A model generated the notes under the pieces. That model did no database searches. It was not told the DNA's origin and saw only the letters and a list, made by a program, of their open reading frames with translations. The position numbers and the translations under genes are program-made. A stretch of 64,000 nt of DNA, taken from M3007 sp031373665. Its GTDB lineage: Bacteria > Bacteroidota > Bacteroidia > Chitinophagales > Saprospiraceae. The stretch covers positions 114,577-178,576 of the forward strand of contig JANMMZ010000005.1 in the NCBI GenBank assembly GCA_031373665.1, written 5' to 3'. Position 1 is the first letter of the stretch; each line of letters starts with the position of its first letter. This document shows, piece by piece, positions 1 to 8,985 of this stretch.

Positions 1-225
1 TTTGGATTCCTGCTCGGAGCGTTTGAGTATGGTGCGCCACCACATGGTGGTATTGCCTTTGGTTTTGACAGACTCAATGCCGTGATGAACGGGGTTAATT
101 CCATTCGTGATTTCATTGCGTTCCCTAAAAACAATCAAGGCCGCGATATGATGATTGATGCCCCCGATGGCATTAAATTGAAGCAGTTGGAAGAATTAGG
201 GATTCGAATTGTGGAACAAAAATAG
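1..225 (+). CDS. aspS: Aspartyl-tRNA synthetase, C-terminal fragment
   Basis: Only the last 74 residues are present; the gene starts before the window. The fragment opens with the class II synthetase motif 3 region: YGAPPHGGIAFGFDRL at about residues 10-25, with the ATP-binding Arg in FGFDR. It continues with SIRDFIAFPKNNQGRDMM, the typical end of bacterial AspRS catalytic domains. The enzyme charges tRNA-Asp in the cytoplasm. The stop is TAG at 223-225. A small gene on the same strand follows after 22 bases, so co-transcription is possible. Confidence 0.95.
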   Translation, partial: FGFLLGAFEYGAPPHGGIAFGFDRLNAVMNGVNSIRDFIAFPKNNQGRDMMIDAPDGIKLKQLEELGIRIVEQK

Positions 226-247
226 GGATCTATTAAATATTAAAGCA

Positions 248-640
248 ATGAACGTCGTTAATGATTATATAGATGTATTGCAAAACATAGAGTTCGCTAT
301 TGTATCATGCTATAAGGAGCATCCTGAAATGAGAGATCCTATGGTGATTCAGGCTACTGAAAAGTTGATTTCAGCCTATGCTAGGGAGAAGAAACGATTG
401 CCAGCATTGCCTGTCAATTTGCCACCACTAACGATGCTCATCTATGAAGCAATACAAGATGCGTGTGAACGCAGGCTCACCCGCGAGTTATCAGATGGGA
501 CAGTCTCCGAAGAGGATGGATATTTAGTGCCGCTACGGATCATAATTATTTGCCTCGACCGTGTGCTAAAATCAGAGAATACTTGGCATAAACGAGATGG
601 GCAGCGAGGGTACTTAGATTTTGTTGCTACTCATGTATAG
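248..640 (+). CDS. Hypothetical protein, 130 aa
   Basis: I do not recognise this protein. It begins MNVVNDYIDVLQNIEFAIV, is soluble, probably all-helical, and has no signal peptide, membrane segment or obvious catalytic motif. An upstream in-frame ATG at 209 lies inside aspS; the ATG at 248 is preferred because it falls just after the aspS stop and begins the helical part. It sits between aspS and a secreted protein gene (673), same strand, with gaps of 22 and 32 bases, so it may ride in that transcript. Function unknown. Confidence 0.7.
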   Translation: MNVVNDYIDVLQNIEFAIVSCYKEHPEMRDPMVIQATEKLISAYAREKKRLPALPVNLPPLTMLIYEAIQDACERRLTRELSDGTVSEEDGYLVPLRIIIICLDRVLKSENTWHKRDGQRGYLDFVATHV

Positions 641-672
641 GGGTAAACTTATAACCATTAATAACACCATTT

Positions 673-1959
673 ATGCGTAAAATACTAATAATACTCGTGT
701 TTTTTGCGACGATCAGTCAGCAAATGCTAGCCAATGTCATCCTCATACCAATGGATGAAGTAAAGCAACGCAATCATTTGAAAGCCTATGGTATTACCTT
801 TTGGGTTTTGAACCAAGGTGTTGAAGCCTATTGGTTATTAAACTATAGGGGCGGTAGTTTTGCCTTTGCGTACTCATCTGTTTTTGAAAAAGAATGCAAA
901 ACCCGCGATGTGAGTTTTGAAGTGATCGCTGATGCGCAATTTGCGGCCATCCGCAATGAAATCATGGATCCAGAAGTCAATATGGACGTGATAAAGTTGG
1001 AAAAAGCCCCCAAAGTAGCGGTCTATACGCCTGATAAAAACGAGAAGGGAGAAGTGATTCAGCCTTGGGACGATGCCGTGACTATGGTATTGGCCTACGC
1101 CGAAATACCTTACGAAGTGGTGTATGATACCGAGGTTTTACAGGGGAAATTGGCAGAATATGATTGGCTGCACTTGCACCACGAAGATTTTGCTGGCATG
1201 TATGGTAAGTTTTATGCCAGTTTCAATGGAGCACCTTGGTATAAAGAGCATGTCCGCATGATGGAAAACTTGGCGCGGATCAATGGTTTTGATAAAGTTA
1301 GCCAGTTGAAATTGGCAGTGGCCAAAAAAATATCTGAGTTTGTGGGCGGCGGCGGATTCATGTTCGCGATGTGCTCTGCTACGGATACTTATGATATTGC
1401 ATTGGCAGCCGAGGGTATTGATATTTGCGCCAAACCATTTGACGGTGACAATTATGATCCCAACTACCTAAGCAAATTGGATTACTCCAAAACCTTCGCT
1501 TTTCAAAATTTCCAACTCATCACAGATCCGAGTGTGTACGAGCATTCTTCGATTGATAACAGCGAAGTGACTGGGCGGCGCGTTACTCCTGAAACAGACT
1601 ATTTTACCCTGTTTGATTTTTCCGCGAAATGGGATCCTGTACCCACCATGCTAACGCAGTGCCATACGCGCACGGTGAAAGGTTTTATGGGACAAACCAC
1701 CGCATTTATTAAGAAATATATCAAACCCAACGTGCTGATTATGGGTGAAAATAAACCCGCCAACGAAGCACGTTACATACATGGTACCAATGGGCGCGGT
1801 TTTTGGACATTCTACGGGGGCCACGATCCAGAGGATTATCGGCACTACGTACAAGATCCACCAACAGACCTTAATTTGCACCCAAATTCAGCAGGTTTTC
1901 GCTTGATTTTGAACAATATTTTGTTCCCAGCCGCCAAAAAGAAACATCAGAAAACGTAA
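673..1959 (+). CDS. Secreted protein of the Bacteroidota 'asparagine synthetase B'-labelled family
   Basis: 428 aa with a clear signal peptide (MRKILIILVFFATISQQMLA). The segment NHLKAYGITFWVLNQGVE and the LNYRGGSF motif near residue 57 match my memory of a Bacteroidota family often labelled asparagine synthetase B. I see neither an N-terminal Cys glutaminase domain nor the ATP-pyrophosphatase SGGxDS motif, so that label looks misleading for a periplasmic protein. Conserved-looking stretches are PWDDAVTMVLAYAEIPYEV, WLHLHHEDFAGMYGKF and a Gly-rich FVGGGGFMFAMCSATDT; the last suggests a ThuA or class-I-amidotransferase-like Rossmann fold (inference). It is followed 44 bases later by the LptE-like gene. 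Confidence 0.75.
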   Translation: MRKILIILVFFATISQQMLANVILIPMDEVKQRNHLKAYGITFWVLNQGVEAYWLLNYRGGSFAFAYSSVFEKECKTRDVSFEVIADAQFAAIRNEIMDPEVNMDVIKLEKAPKVAVYTPDKNEKGEVIQPWDDAVTMVLAYAEIPYEVVYDTEVLQGKLAEYDWLHLHHEDFAGMYGKFYASFNGAPWYKEHVRMMENLARINGFDKVSQLKLAVAKKISEFVGGGGFMFAMCSATDTYDIALAAEGIDICAKPFDGDNYDPNYLSKLDYSKTFAFQNFQLITDPSVYEHSSIDNSEVTGRRVTPETDYFTLFDFSAKWDPVPTMLTQCHTRTVKGFMGQTTAFIKKYIKPNVLIMGENKPANEARYIHGTNGRGFWTFYGGHDPEDYRHYVQDPPTDLNLHPNSAGFRLILNNILFPAAKKKHQKT

Positions 1960-2003
1960 ATAGGGTCATTTTGATTGACCCACATACTTAACTGAACTAA
2001 ATT

Positions 2004-2498
2004 ATGGCGCGTACAATAATCATTTGTTTTGTCCTGTTTTTGGGCGGTTGTTATTCCTTTAAGGGTATCTCCATTGATCCCAATGTGACTACCTTTATGG
2101 TGCGCAACCTTCAAATAACGGCAGACAATGCTCCTCCTACGGTGGGGCTTGATTTTTCGGAGCGTCTGCGCGATAAAATTCGCTCCGATACCCGCTTGAC
2201 CCAAAATACGGAGGAGCCAGATATTGAATTTACAGGTTCGATTATTGGATTCAATGTGGTACCAGTGGCACCTAAGCCTGGGGAAGTAGCAGCACAAAAC
2301 AGGTTAGAATTGCGCATTCAACTGACGTTGGTAAATGCCAAAAACGAAAAAAAATCTTGGCCTAATGGCCGCACATTTAGCCATTTTGCGGAGTTTAGCA
2401 ACGACGTGGATTTGTTGACGGTTCAAGATCGGTTGATTCGCCAAATAGGCGACCAGTTGCTTGAAGACATATTCAATGCGGCTTTTAATGATTGGTAA
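2004..2498 (+). CDS. LptE-like outer-membrane lipoprotein
   Basis: 164 aa. The N-terminus MARTIIICFVLFLGGCYSF is a lipoprotein signal with lipobox LGGC (Cys16). The mature protein has the pattern of Bacteroidota LptE family members: YSFKGISIDP, then VRNLQI, SERLRDKIRSDTRL, EFTGSIIGF and RLELRIQLTLVN. LptE plugs the LptD barrel that delivers lipopolysaccharide to the outer leaflet (established for the family). The stop TAA shares its last base with the ATG of the next gene, so the two are translationally coupled. A TPR-like protein and secG follow, an envelope-related cluster. The family call rests on pattern recognition. Confidence 0.75.
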   Translation: MARTIIICFVLFLGGCYSFKGISIDPNVTTFMVRNLQITADNAPPTVGLDFSERLRDKIRSDTRLTQNTEEPDIEFTGSIIGFNVVPVAPKPGEVAAQNRLELRIQLTLVNAKNEKKSWPNGRTFSHFAEFSNDVDLLTVQDRLIRQIGDQLLEDIFNAAFNDW

Positions 2499-3415
2499 TG
2501 ACACAGGAGCGGTTTATAAAACTATTGGATAATCCAGCCGAAGTATTGGCAAGTATCACTTACGAGGAGTTGAAAACACTCACGTTGGCTTACCCTTATG
2601 CCCACAACCTCCGCACCCTATTGGCCTTGAAGGCACGACAAGATGGACACCCGGAGGCATCGCGTGCTTTGGGCTCGGCAGCGGCTTATAGCCTAGATCG
2701 CACCCGCTTGTTTTTATTGATCCACCCTACCCAAGTCATTGCGCCACAGAAAGTAGAAGAGGAGTTGGTGTTCGAATTGAAGCCAATCGAAACCGTACAA
2801 CGTCGCTTAGAATCGCTGGAAGCACTCGACCGCGTGAGTGCCACAGATGCAGCCCCCGCAACCAATGCGGTGGAAACCCCAGAGCGGGAGGAAAGGCCAA
2901 AAGCATCAGATGATATTCAGCCAACACCAGTGGGAGAACTATCGCCGCAAAACGAGGCACCCATATCAGTAGCGACCGTACCTCTCTCGATACAAACCAT
3001 ACCTATACCCGAGCCAGTAGAGGAATCATCGGCTGCACCTCCATTCGAACTAGAATCACCCCAAGAAACACCCGTACAGGAACCACCAATTTTTGTATCA
3101 TTCAATGACTGGGTTGGTACTTTTCAAATGCCTGCCTTATCAGGAGAACTACAAAAGAATGTGCTAAAAAAACCAAGTACGCAGGCAGTAATAGCCCCCG
3201 AAAGCATAGCCCCAGCGAAACAACCACCGAGCACGGCACAAACATTGGCAGAGAAGAGCGTAACCGAAAATAAAGATGTAATCTCTGAAACTTTGGCCAA
3301 ACTCTTGGCTCGTCAAGGCAATAAAGAAAAAGCCATTGCAATGTATGAGCGGCTTTGTTTGGTTTTTCCAGACAAAAGTGCTACCTTTGCCGCCGAAATT
3401 GAAAAGTTGAGGTAA
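2498..3415 (+). CDS. Hypothetical TPR-like protein downstream of lptE
   Basis: 305 aa. The N-terminal ~80 residues (EELKTLTLAYPYAHNLRTLL, then AAAYSLDRTRLFLLIH) form a small helical domain I associate with Bacteroidota proteins next to lptE and secG. The middle, about 110-270, is low-complexity and Pro/Glu/Ala-rich, probably disordered. The C-terminus (SETLAKLLARQGNKEKAIAM, then YERLCLVFPDKSATFAAEIE) is a single TPR-like helical pair. The start at 2498 overlaps the lptE stop (TAATG); an in-frame ATG at 2492 is two codons upstream. No signal peptide is seen, so it is probably cytoplasmic. Function unknown; the TPR end suggests protein contacts. Confidence 0.75.
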   Translation: MTQERFIKLLDNPAEVLASITYEELKTLTLAYPYAHNLRTLLALKARQDGHPEASRALGSAAAYSLDRTRLFLLIHPTQVIAPQKVEEELVFELKPIETVQRRLESLEALDRVSATDAAPATNAVETPEREERPKASDDIQPTPVGELSPQNEAPISVATVPLSIQTIPIPEPVEESSAAPPFELESPQETPVQEPPIFVSFNDWVGTFQMPALSGELQKNVLKKPSTQAVIAPESIAPAKQPPSTAQTLAEKSVTENKDVISETLAKLLARQGNKEKAIAMYERLCLVFPDKSATFAAEIEKLR

Positions 3416-3510
3416 TTTATACGCTGTGTTCAGCCGATTGTGTTGAAAATCAATTGGTTTCAGTAATTACCACGCTATCTTTTACTAAAGTATTAAATTA
3501 AAAATATACA

Positions 3511-3780
3511 ATGTTATCTACTCTTGCAGTATTGATTGCCCTTGTGAGCGTTTTATTGACGGTATCCGTTTTGATCCAAAATCCTAAAGGCGGTGGTATT
3601 GATGCCAACTTTGGAGGCCAAGCACAACAACTGTTTGGTGCTGCCCGCTCTACTGATTTTATCGAAAAAGCAACTTGGGTATTGGCTGGATTGCTCATCG
3701 TACTTTGTGTAGTAGCAGTACTCACGGTAGGTACTGGTGCAGCGGAAACGATTCAAGATATTCCGTTGCAGACACAGTAA
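3511..3780 (+). CDS. secG: Preprotein translocase subunit SecG
   Basis: 89 aa, normal for SecG. Two transmembrane helices (about 3-22 and 55-75) flank the conserved cytoplasmic loop QNPKGGGIDANFGGQAQQLF, followed by ARSTDFIEKATWVLAG, diagnostic of the family. SecG assists SecYE during protein export across the inner membrane. It lies 95 bases after the TPR-like gene and is followed by a strong hairpin at 3814-3852, so it ends this transcription unit. Confidence 0.95.
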   Translation: MLSTLAVLIALVSVLLTVSVLIQNPKGGGIDANFGGQAQQLFGAARSTDFIEKATWVLAGLLIVLCVVAVLTVGTGAAETIQDIPLQTQ

Positions 3781-3813
3781 TCTGATTTAGACAGGTTTAC
3801 GGGTCTCTAATAC

Positions 3814-3852
3814 AAAGCCGCCGTTCTTCGAGTATCGAAGAACGGCGGCTTT
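3814..3852 (+). terminator. Intrinsic terminator after secG
   Basis: A perfect 18-bp stem (AAAGCCGCCGTTCTTCGA with its complement) closes a 3-base loop. The arms end in A3/T3, so it could work on both strands. It lies 33 bases after the secG stop. Confidence 0.85.
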
Positions 3853-3907
3853 GTCATGCCCATGTAAGTGCCAGAATGGATATAATCCGTGGAATGCAAC
3901 GAAGAGA

Positions 3908-3984
3908 TTTTAAGTTAAAACAACCTGTTTTTTTGTTTCGATGCAGCGCATCGGGACTAAAAAACAGGTTGTTTTAACTTAAAA
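3908..3984. repeat. Perfect 26-bp inverted repeat with inner hairpin
   Basis: The arms 3908-3933 and 3959-3984 are exact reverse complements. The 25-base centre contains another small palindrome (CGATGC-AGC-GCATCG). It sits between the convergent secG and acyl-CoA dehydrogenase genes, 56 bases past the secG terminator. It could be a bidirectional terminator for the dehydrogenase or a palindromic mobile repeat; the AT-rich arms and extreme length favour a repeat element. I found no second copy in this window. Confidence 0.75.
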
Positions 3985-4048
3985 GATCAAGTTGAAAACG
4001 CGGATAATATTCGTTCCGGCACTTAGAACGTTATTGCGGCATTATTTC

Positions 4049-5848
4049 CTAAAAACACCAACCATTAGCCTTCAACAAAGTATCAGCAATAAGTCGGCGA
4101 TGATGCTTTACATTAATCACCGGATACTTGGTGAATCGCTTCACACCCATCAAAAATGTTTTGAGCAAATCACCCTCAGCATAAGAAGACAAGGCATCGG
4201 TCGCGTTTTTGCTTATGCGTGCAGCAGCATCGTGCAGCAAAAGTTGCAACATAGCCTCATACACTTCCATCGGTTGTGCGGTTTGATCTCGATCTGCCAG
4301 TTTCAATACGCGCAAAAGCGTGCTTTCAGCAGCAAATAGATCAATCATCATATCGGCACAATTGGTAAGTATTTCTTGCTCGTCCTTCAAGTTGAGTTTG
4401 CCGTCCATCTGCATTTTAGCAGCACCACCGGCTACCATTAGGATCACCTTTTTAAAGTCAGCAATGGCTCTTTTTTCTTCTGCATAAGCACCTTCCATAC
4501 GATCCATAGAGGGCATGGAACTGAGTTCTTTTTGTACTGCCCAAGCAGGTGTCACAATGTCAAGTTGGCCTTTCAAGGCGCGCTTAAACAATTGATCTAC
4601 CATAAGAAGACGGTTGATTTCATTGGTGCCTTCATAAATACGATTGATACGGCTGTCGCGATAGGCTCTAGCAGCCGCGTACTCCTCGCTAAATCCGATA
4701 CCGCCATGTATTTGTACATTTTCGTCCACACAGTAGTGCGTTACTTCGGAGCCCAGTATTTTTATGATAGAGCATTCAATGGCGTATTCTTCGGCGGCTT
4801 CCAGCATCGCAAGGCCATAAGGCACGCCGTTGGCAGTTTCTGCTTCTTTTTTATCGCTCATCAATTGAGAGCAGCGGTATGATGCACTTTCTGCCGCGAA
4901 AACACGGGTTGCCATTTCGGCCAATTTGTATTTGATGGCACCAAAACTACCAATAGATTGCCCAAACTGATGTCGCTCATTGGCGTAACGAGTGGACATA
5001 TCCACAACAGCCTTGCTACCGCCCACGCACATGATACCTAATTTGAAACGGCCTATATTGAGGGCATTGAATGCGATAAGATGACCTTTACCGATGTCAC
5101 CCAGGACATTTTCTGCGGGTATTTTAGCATTTTCGAAGAATACTTGCCGTGTACTAGAACCTTTGATACCCAGTTTGTCTTCTTCCGCGCCCAAAGTGAT
5201 GCCCGGTGTCTTGGCATCTACAATAAAGCCTGTAAATTTTTCACCACCGACTTTTGCAAAAACAATAAAAATGTCTGCGAAACCCGCATTTGAAATCCAC
5301 ATTTTTTGGCCATTCAACACGTAGTGTGCGCCATCCGCGCTGAGATCAGCCCGTGTTTTTGCATTAAGGGCATCTGATCCGCTACCAGGTTCCGTTAGGC
5401 AGTAGGCTGCTTTCAGATCTCCAGATACCAGTCCGGGTAAAAACTGTGATTTCTGAGCATCAGTACCAAAGTACAAAATTGGCAACATACCAATACCTGT
5501 GTGCGCCGCATAGGAAACAATAAATGATCCAGCAGGGCCAAACACTTCTGATACCACAGAGTTAGTATTGGTATCCATTTCTGTACCACCATACATCTCT
5601 GGGATATGCGTTCCTAAAAGCCCCAAGTCGCCCATTTTTTTCAGGAGACTAGGCACTAGGCCAGGCTCCTGCTTTTCGATATTGGCTCTTACAGGCTCAA
5701 TTTCATTTTTGATAAAATCTAAGGCCATTTGTTTGACCATCAGTTGCTCTTCACTGAGTTCTTCTGGTATGAATACAGCGTCGGGTTGGCTGTCGCGGAT
5801 CAGGAATTCACCGCCTTTGAGTACATCTGTTTGCACCATTGCTTCCAT
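4049..5848 (-). CDS. Acyl-CoA dehydrogenase (VLCAD/ACAD9-like length)
   Basis: 599 aa FAD-dependent acyl-CoA dehydrogenase, catalysing the first oxidation of fatty-acid beta-oxidation in the cytoplasm. Visible: the N-terminal helical domain, AYCLTEPGSGSDA (substrate/FAD loop), GQKMWISNAGFADIFIVFAK (beta domain), LGIKGSSTRQVFFEN, YANERHQFGQSIGSFGAIKY, and QIHGGIGFSEEYAAARAYRD followed by INRIYEGTNEINR; the catalytic base is expected at the Glu of IYEGT. A ~170-residue C-terminal extension makes it longer than the ~380-residue short/medium-chain enzymes, as in very-long-chain types. It has its own promoter (5900-5930) and is transcribed away from the CHAT gene. Confidence 0.93.
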   Translation of the reverse strand: MEAMVQTDVLKGGEFLIRDSQPDAVFIPEELSEEQLMVKQMALDFIKNEIEPVRANIEKQEPGLVPSLLKKMGDLGLLGTHIPEMYGGTEMDTNTNSVVSEVFGPAGSFIVSYAAHTGIGMLPILYFGTDAQKSQFLPGLVSGDLKAAYCLTEPGSGSDALNAKTRADLSADGAHYVLNGQKMWISNAGFADIFIVFAKVGGEKFTGFIVDAKTPGITLGAEEDKLGIKGSSTRQVFFENAKIPAENVLGDIGKGHLIAFNALNIGRFKLGIMCVGGSKAVVDMSTRYANERHQFGQSIGSFGAIKYKLAEMATRVFAAESASYRCSQLMSDKKEAETANGVPYGLAMLEAAEEYAIECSIIKILGSEVTHYCVDENVQIHGGIGFSEEYAAARAYRDSRINRIYEGTNEINRLLMVDQLFKRALKGQLDIVTPAWAVQKELSSMPSMDRMEGAYAEEKRAIADFKKVILMVAGGAAKMQMDGKLNLKDEQEILTNCADMMIDLFAAESTLLRVLKLADRDQTAQPMEVYEAMLQLLLHDAAARISKNATDALSSYAEGDLLKTFLMGVKRFTKYPVINVKHHRRLIADTLLKANGWCF

Positions 5849-5899
5849 AAAAGGGAAAGTATTAAGAACGTAATTAATTAAATAGCGAATTTTCGCTAC

Positions 5900-5930
5900 A
5901 AAGGTAATGGCTTTTTATTGGTAACCAAAC
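5900..5930 (-). promoter_or_regulatory. Bacteroidota-type promoter for the acyl-CoA dehydrogenase
   Basis: On the minus strand TTTG lies 19 bases upstream of TACCTTTG (plus strand 5900-5907), an exact match to the TTTG-N19-TAnnTTTG pattern of the Bacteroidota primary sigma factor. A 7-bp palindrome (TAGCGAA/TTCGCTA, 5884-5899) lies just downstream in the leader. Confidence 0.75.
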
Positions 5931-6029
5931 GGTAGGACAAATTTATTTTAAAAATAATGGGAACAATCATTTGTACATACGCTTATATTTGCACCGATAA
6001 AAAAAGACAGTATAAAATATCTTCCAGAA

Positions 6030-8846
6030 ATGAACCAGCATATTTTCCCGGCATCCTTCATTTACGACTATTTATTTAGGCCCTTGATGGTTGCCTTTTT
6101 TACCTACGGCATCGGGTTGGGTAGTGTTTTCGGACAAACATCAGCAGCAATGCATCAGTATGATGCACTGATAAACCATTTCTCTGAAAAAGGTAATTTG
6201 GATAGACTCTTTTACTATGGTAAAAAAAAGGCTGCCTTGGCTCAGAGTGCCGATAGCCTTGCGGTTTGGTTGTCTGTACAAAAGAAAATGGCCGACACTG
6301 ATGCTGTTTTTGATTCTACACAATATGCTTTAGACTTTTGCCGAAAGGTTGCTGCCGATCTTTGGCGTAGCCCGCGCAATGCTGAAGAATCGCAGATGGT
6401 GATGCGATTGGAATGCACTATGGGTTGGCACTGCAAAGTACTTGGGCAATTCTTGCAATCTATACAACATTACGAGGCAGCCAATAAGATTTATGAGCAA
6501 TTTCGATTCCCTAATTTTGATGTGGTCACCTATATATATAAGGCCCAAGGCAATAACTATACAAAGCTTGGCGAGAATGAAAAAGCCTTGGTGATTCATA
6601 ATAAAGCCTTGGTTTTGGGTGGAGACCCAGAGTCGTTGGCGGGCACTTACTTGAATATTGGAAAAGCATACCATACCCGGCGTGACTTCGGTGCCGCTGA
6701 GATCTATTTCCAACAAGGCTTGGCTTTAACAACAGTGTCAGACGCTCGAAAAGCAGATTTGTGGTGTGCTCTGGCCATTGTTCAAATGGAACTCCAACAT
6801 TATACACAAGCGGTTCGGAGTGTAGAAACCACTTTTAAACTTTTGGATAGAGCATTTAAAAATAAGGCTGATCGTTGCTATGATTGTTACAGTAATGCTT
6901 CTAAGGCGATGGCATCCATATTGTTGAAGATGGGTAAGTATAAAGAAGCCTTAAAATATATAGATGCTGCTTTGAAAGAGGCACAGGTGGAGTCGGCACA
7001 GAGAGAAATTGCTAAAACCTTGGATACTCGCGCTAATATTTTGATCAAACTAGGTCAATGCGAGGCTGCTATCATTACAACTAATAAGGCTCTATCCATT
7101 ATATTACCTAGTTTTAGTCCGCTAAGCCTCGATGAAAACCCCTCTATTGGTTCATTTTATGAGGAAAACACTATTGGAGAAGCCTTGGATACCAAGGCAA
7201 AGGCTCTCATGGCTTTATGCCAAAAAAACAAAGATATTCGCTGGCTTCATTGCGCAGCGGAGTGCTACGACTTAGCATGGAAATCTGATCACAAACTGCG
7301 GGAATCCTACCAATATAGTTCTGCTAAATTAGAGTTACAAAACTATGTACGGGAACGAGACGAATTAGCCATTGAGGTAGTGTACCTATTGTACCAAAAA
7401 ACACTGGATCCTCAGTATATCCAGAAAGGATTTGATATTGCAGAACGCAATAAATCAGCCTTGCTTGCGGATGCACTCCAAGACAACCTATTAAAGCAAG
7501 GCTTGACGGATCAAGATACCATGCTTCGTCAAATAACCATGATGAGAAGGCAAAGGGCTCTGTATGAAATAGACCTGATGATAGACCCCTCCAATAAGGA
7601 CGCTCCTCAATGGCGCAATCAAAAAGATGCCCTGCAAAAATTGATTACCGATTTGGAACAACAGATCTCCAATAAGTATGGGCTCGGCATCGAAACCCAA
7701 GAGGTTCAATTTGCCATGAATGGTGGATCCACTGTGTTCAAAGGCGGTACATTGGTGACCTATTTCATTACAGAATCAGTGGTCAATATCTTTGTTTTTC
7801 AAGATCATCAAGCCCCTATTTGGACGACCGTGGCCCATGATTCAAATCTTCGGCTCTTAGTACAATCGTACTTACGTTTTTTCTCCGATCAAGATGCTAT
7901 TTTAGGGCAACCAGAAGCCTATTTCAAAGTAGCAGCACAATTGGCGGCTCTGTTGTTGCCACCTGCTGCATATTCTGGACAGGCATTGCTTATTATACCA
8001 GATGGGTTTGCTCATTTTATTCCTTTTGAAGCATTACTGACCACTACACCTACGGCTAATACTACGTTGCGAAATGCACCCTATTTAATTCGCAGCAAAC
8101 CCATCTCCTATGCTTGGTCTTTTGCGACTTGGCAACAACAACAGCAACTCAAACACCATCCAACCGACTATTTGTTGGGAGTAGCACCGCGATTTGAAGC
8201 GAGACAGCGAGGATTATCTCCCTTGCTATCTGAAAAAAACGAATGGGAAACGGATAAGAGTCATCATAGTGACCAATTATTGGAATCAAAAGCCAATTAT
8301 CAAGGATTCCTTAAATCGTGTGAACAATATAGTATTTTGCACTTGAATACCCATGCTTTTGCTGATCACCCCTCTCGGATAGAACTGTATGACCAAGCCT
8401 TGTACCTTCCCGAAATTTTTGCGCTCTCGTTGCAGGCAAACCTAGTAGTGTTGAGTGCTTGCCAGACTGGATTGGGTACTAACCAAAAAGGAGAAGGCGT
8501 TATGAGCCTAGCAAGGGCTTTTGCCCATGCTGGGGCAGCCTGTATTATTTCCAGCCTTTGGTCTGTCAATGACCGCAGCACTGCCCGATTGTTTAAGTTT
8601 TTTTACGAAGGCATTGATGCACAAAAATCAACCCGCGATGCTTTGCAACATGCTAAATTGCAGTATATTGATGATCTTGAAACGAATAATACGGCACAAA
8701 GTCCTTACTTTTGGGCAGGCTTTATTATGGTTGGCGACGATCGTACGATAGCAGGTGCACCCACAAATCAGTATGCTCTTTTTTGGATTGCTGGGTTAGT
8801 GATCTGCTGCTTTATGTTATGGTTTTATAGGCAGAAAAACCTTTAA
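6030..8846 (+). CDS. Secreted TPR-CHAT protease-like protein
   Basis: 938 aa. An N-terminal hydrophobic signal ends near residue 35 (SVFGQ). Tetratricopeptide repeats cover about 45-430, a helical linker reaches about 560, and a CHAT domain (caspase HetF associated with TPRs, clan CD) occupies about 590-905. The catalytic dyad is visible: His775 in LHLNTHAFADHP and Cys811 in VLSACQTGLG, followed by GVMSLARAFAHAGA and SSLWSVNDRST. One C-terminal membrane helix lies at about 915-932 with a basic tail (FYRQKNL), so the CHAT domain is probably periplasmic and anchored. A TATATTTG -7-like box is at 5984-5991, with no convincing -33. No candidate substrate gene is adjacent. Unlike cytoplasmic defence CHAT proteases, this one appears exported; its role is unknown. 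Confidence 0.9.
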   Translation: MNQHIFPASFIYDYLFRPLMVAFFTYGIGLGSVFGQTSAAMHQYDALINHFSEKGNLDRLFYYGKKKAALAQSADSLAVWLSVQKKMADTDAVFDSTQYALDFCRKVAADLWRSPRNAEESQMVMRLECTMGWHCKVLGQFLQSIQHYEAANKIYEQFRFPNFDVVTYIYKAQGNNYTKLGENEKALVIHNKALVLGGDPESLAGTYLNIGKAYHTRRDFGAAEIYFQQGLALTTVSDARKADLWCALAIVQMELQHYTQAVRSVETTFKLLDRAFKNKADRCYDCYSNASKAMASILLKMGKYKEALKYIDAALKEAQVESAQREIAKTLDTRANILIKLGQCEAAIITTNKALSIILPSFSPLSLDENPSIGSFYEENTIGEALDTKAKALMALCQKNKDIRWLHCAAECYDLAWKSDHKLRESYQYSSAKLELQNYVRERDELAIEVVYLLYQKTLDPQYIQKGFDIAERNKSALLADALQDNLLKQGLTDQDTMLRQITMMRRQRALYEIDLMIDPSNKDAPQWRNQKDALQKLITDLEQQISNKYGLGIETQEVQFAMNGGSTVFKGGTLVTYFITESVVNIFVFQDHQAPIWTTVAHDSNLRLLVQSYLRFFSDQDAILGQPEAYFKVAAQLAALLLPPAAYSGQALLIIPDGFAHFIPFEALLTTTPTANTTLRNAPYLIRSKPISYAWSFATWQQQQQLKHHPTDYLLGVAPRFEARQRGLSPLLSEKNEWETDKSHHSDQLLESKANYQGFLKSCEQYSILHLNTHAFADHPSRIELYDQALYLPEIFALSLQANLVVLSACQTGLGTNQKGEGVMSLARAFAHAGAACIISSLWSVNDRSTARLFKFFYEGIDAQKSTRDALQHAKLQYIDDLETNNTAQSPYFWAGFIMVGDDRTIAGAPTNQYALFWIAGLVICCFMLWFYRQKNL

Positions 8847-8931
8847 ATATTTCACCTATTACTTAAACCTCTGGCACAAGATCAAGTCAAACCATCCGTT
8901 GCTTGAAAAGATAAGCCCATACGTTGAATAA

Positions 8932-8964
8932 TTGCGATGCTTACTTGAGGCGCGGCTACATTTG
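8932..8964 (+). promoter_or_regulatory. Promoter of the haem/copper protein gene
   Basis: TTG at 8932-8934, 22 bases, then TACATTTG at 8957-8964. The -7 box is exact and the spacing slightly long. It places the transcript start near 8971 and supports the ATG at 8986 over an upstream in-frame ATG. Confidence 0.55.
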
Positions 8965-8985
8965 TGGCAATTAAAAACTATTATT

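Noticed and set aside
3992..4339. Plus-strand open frame of 115 aa
   Set aside because: Antisense shadow over the acyl-CoA dehydrogenase C-terminus.
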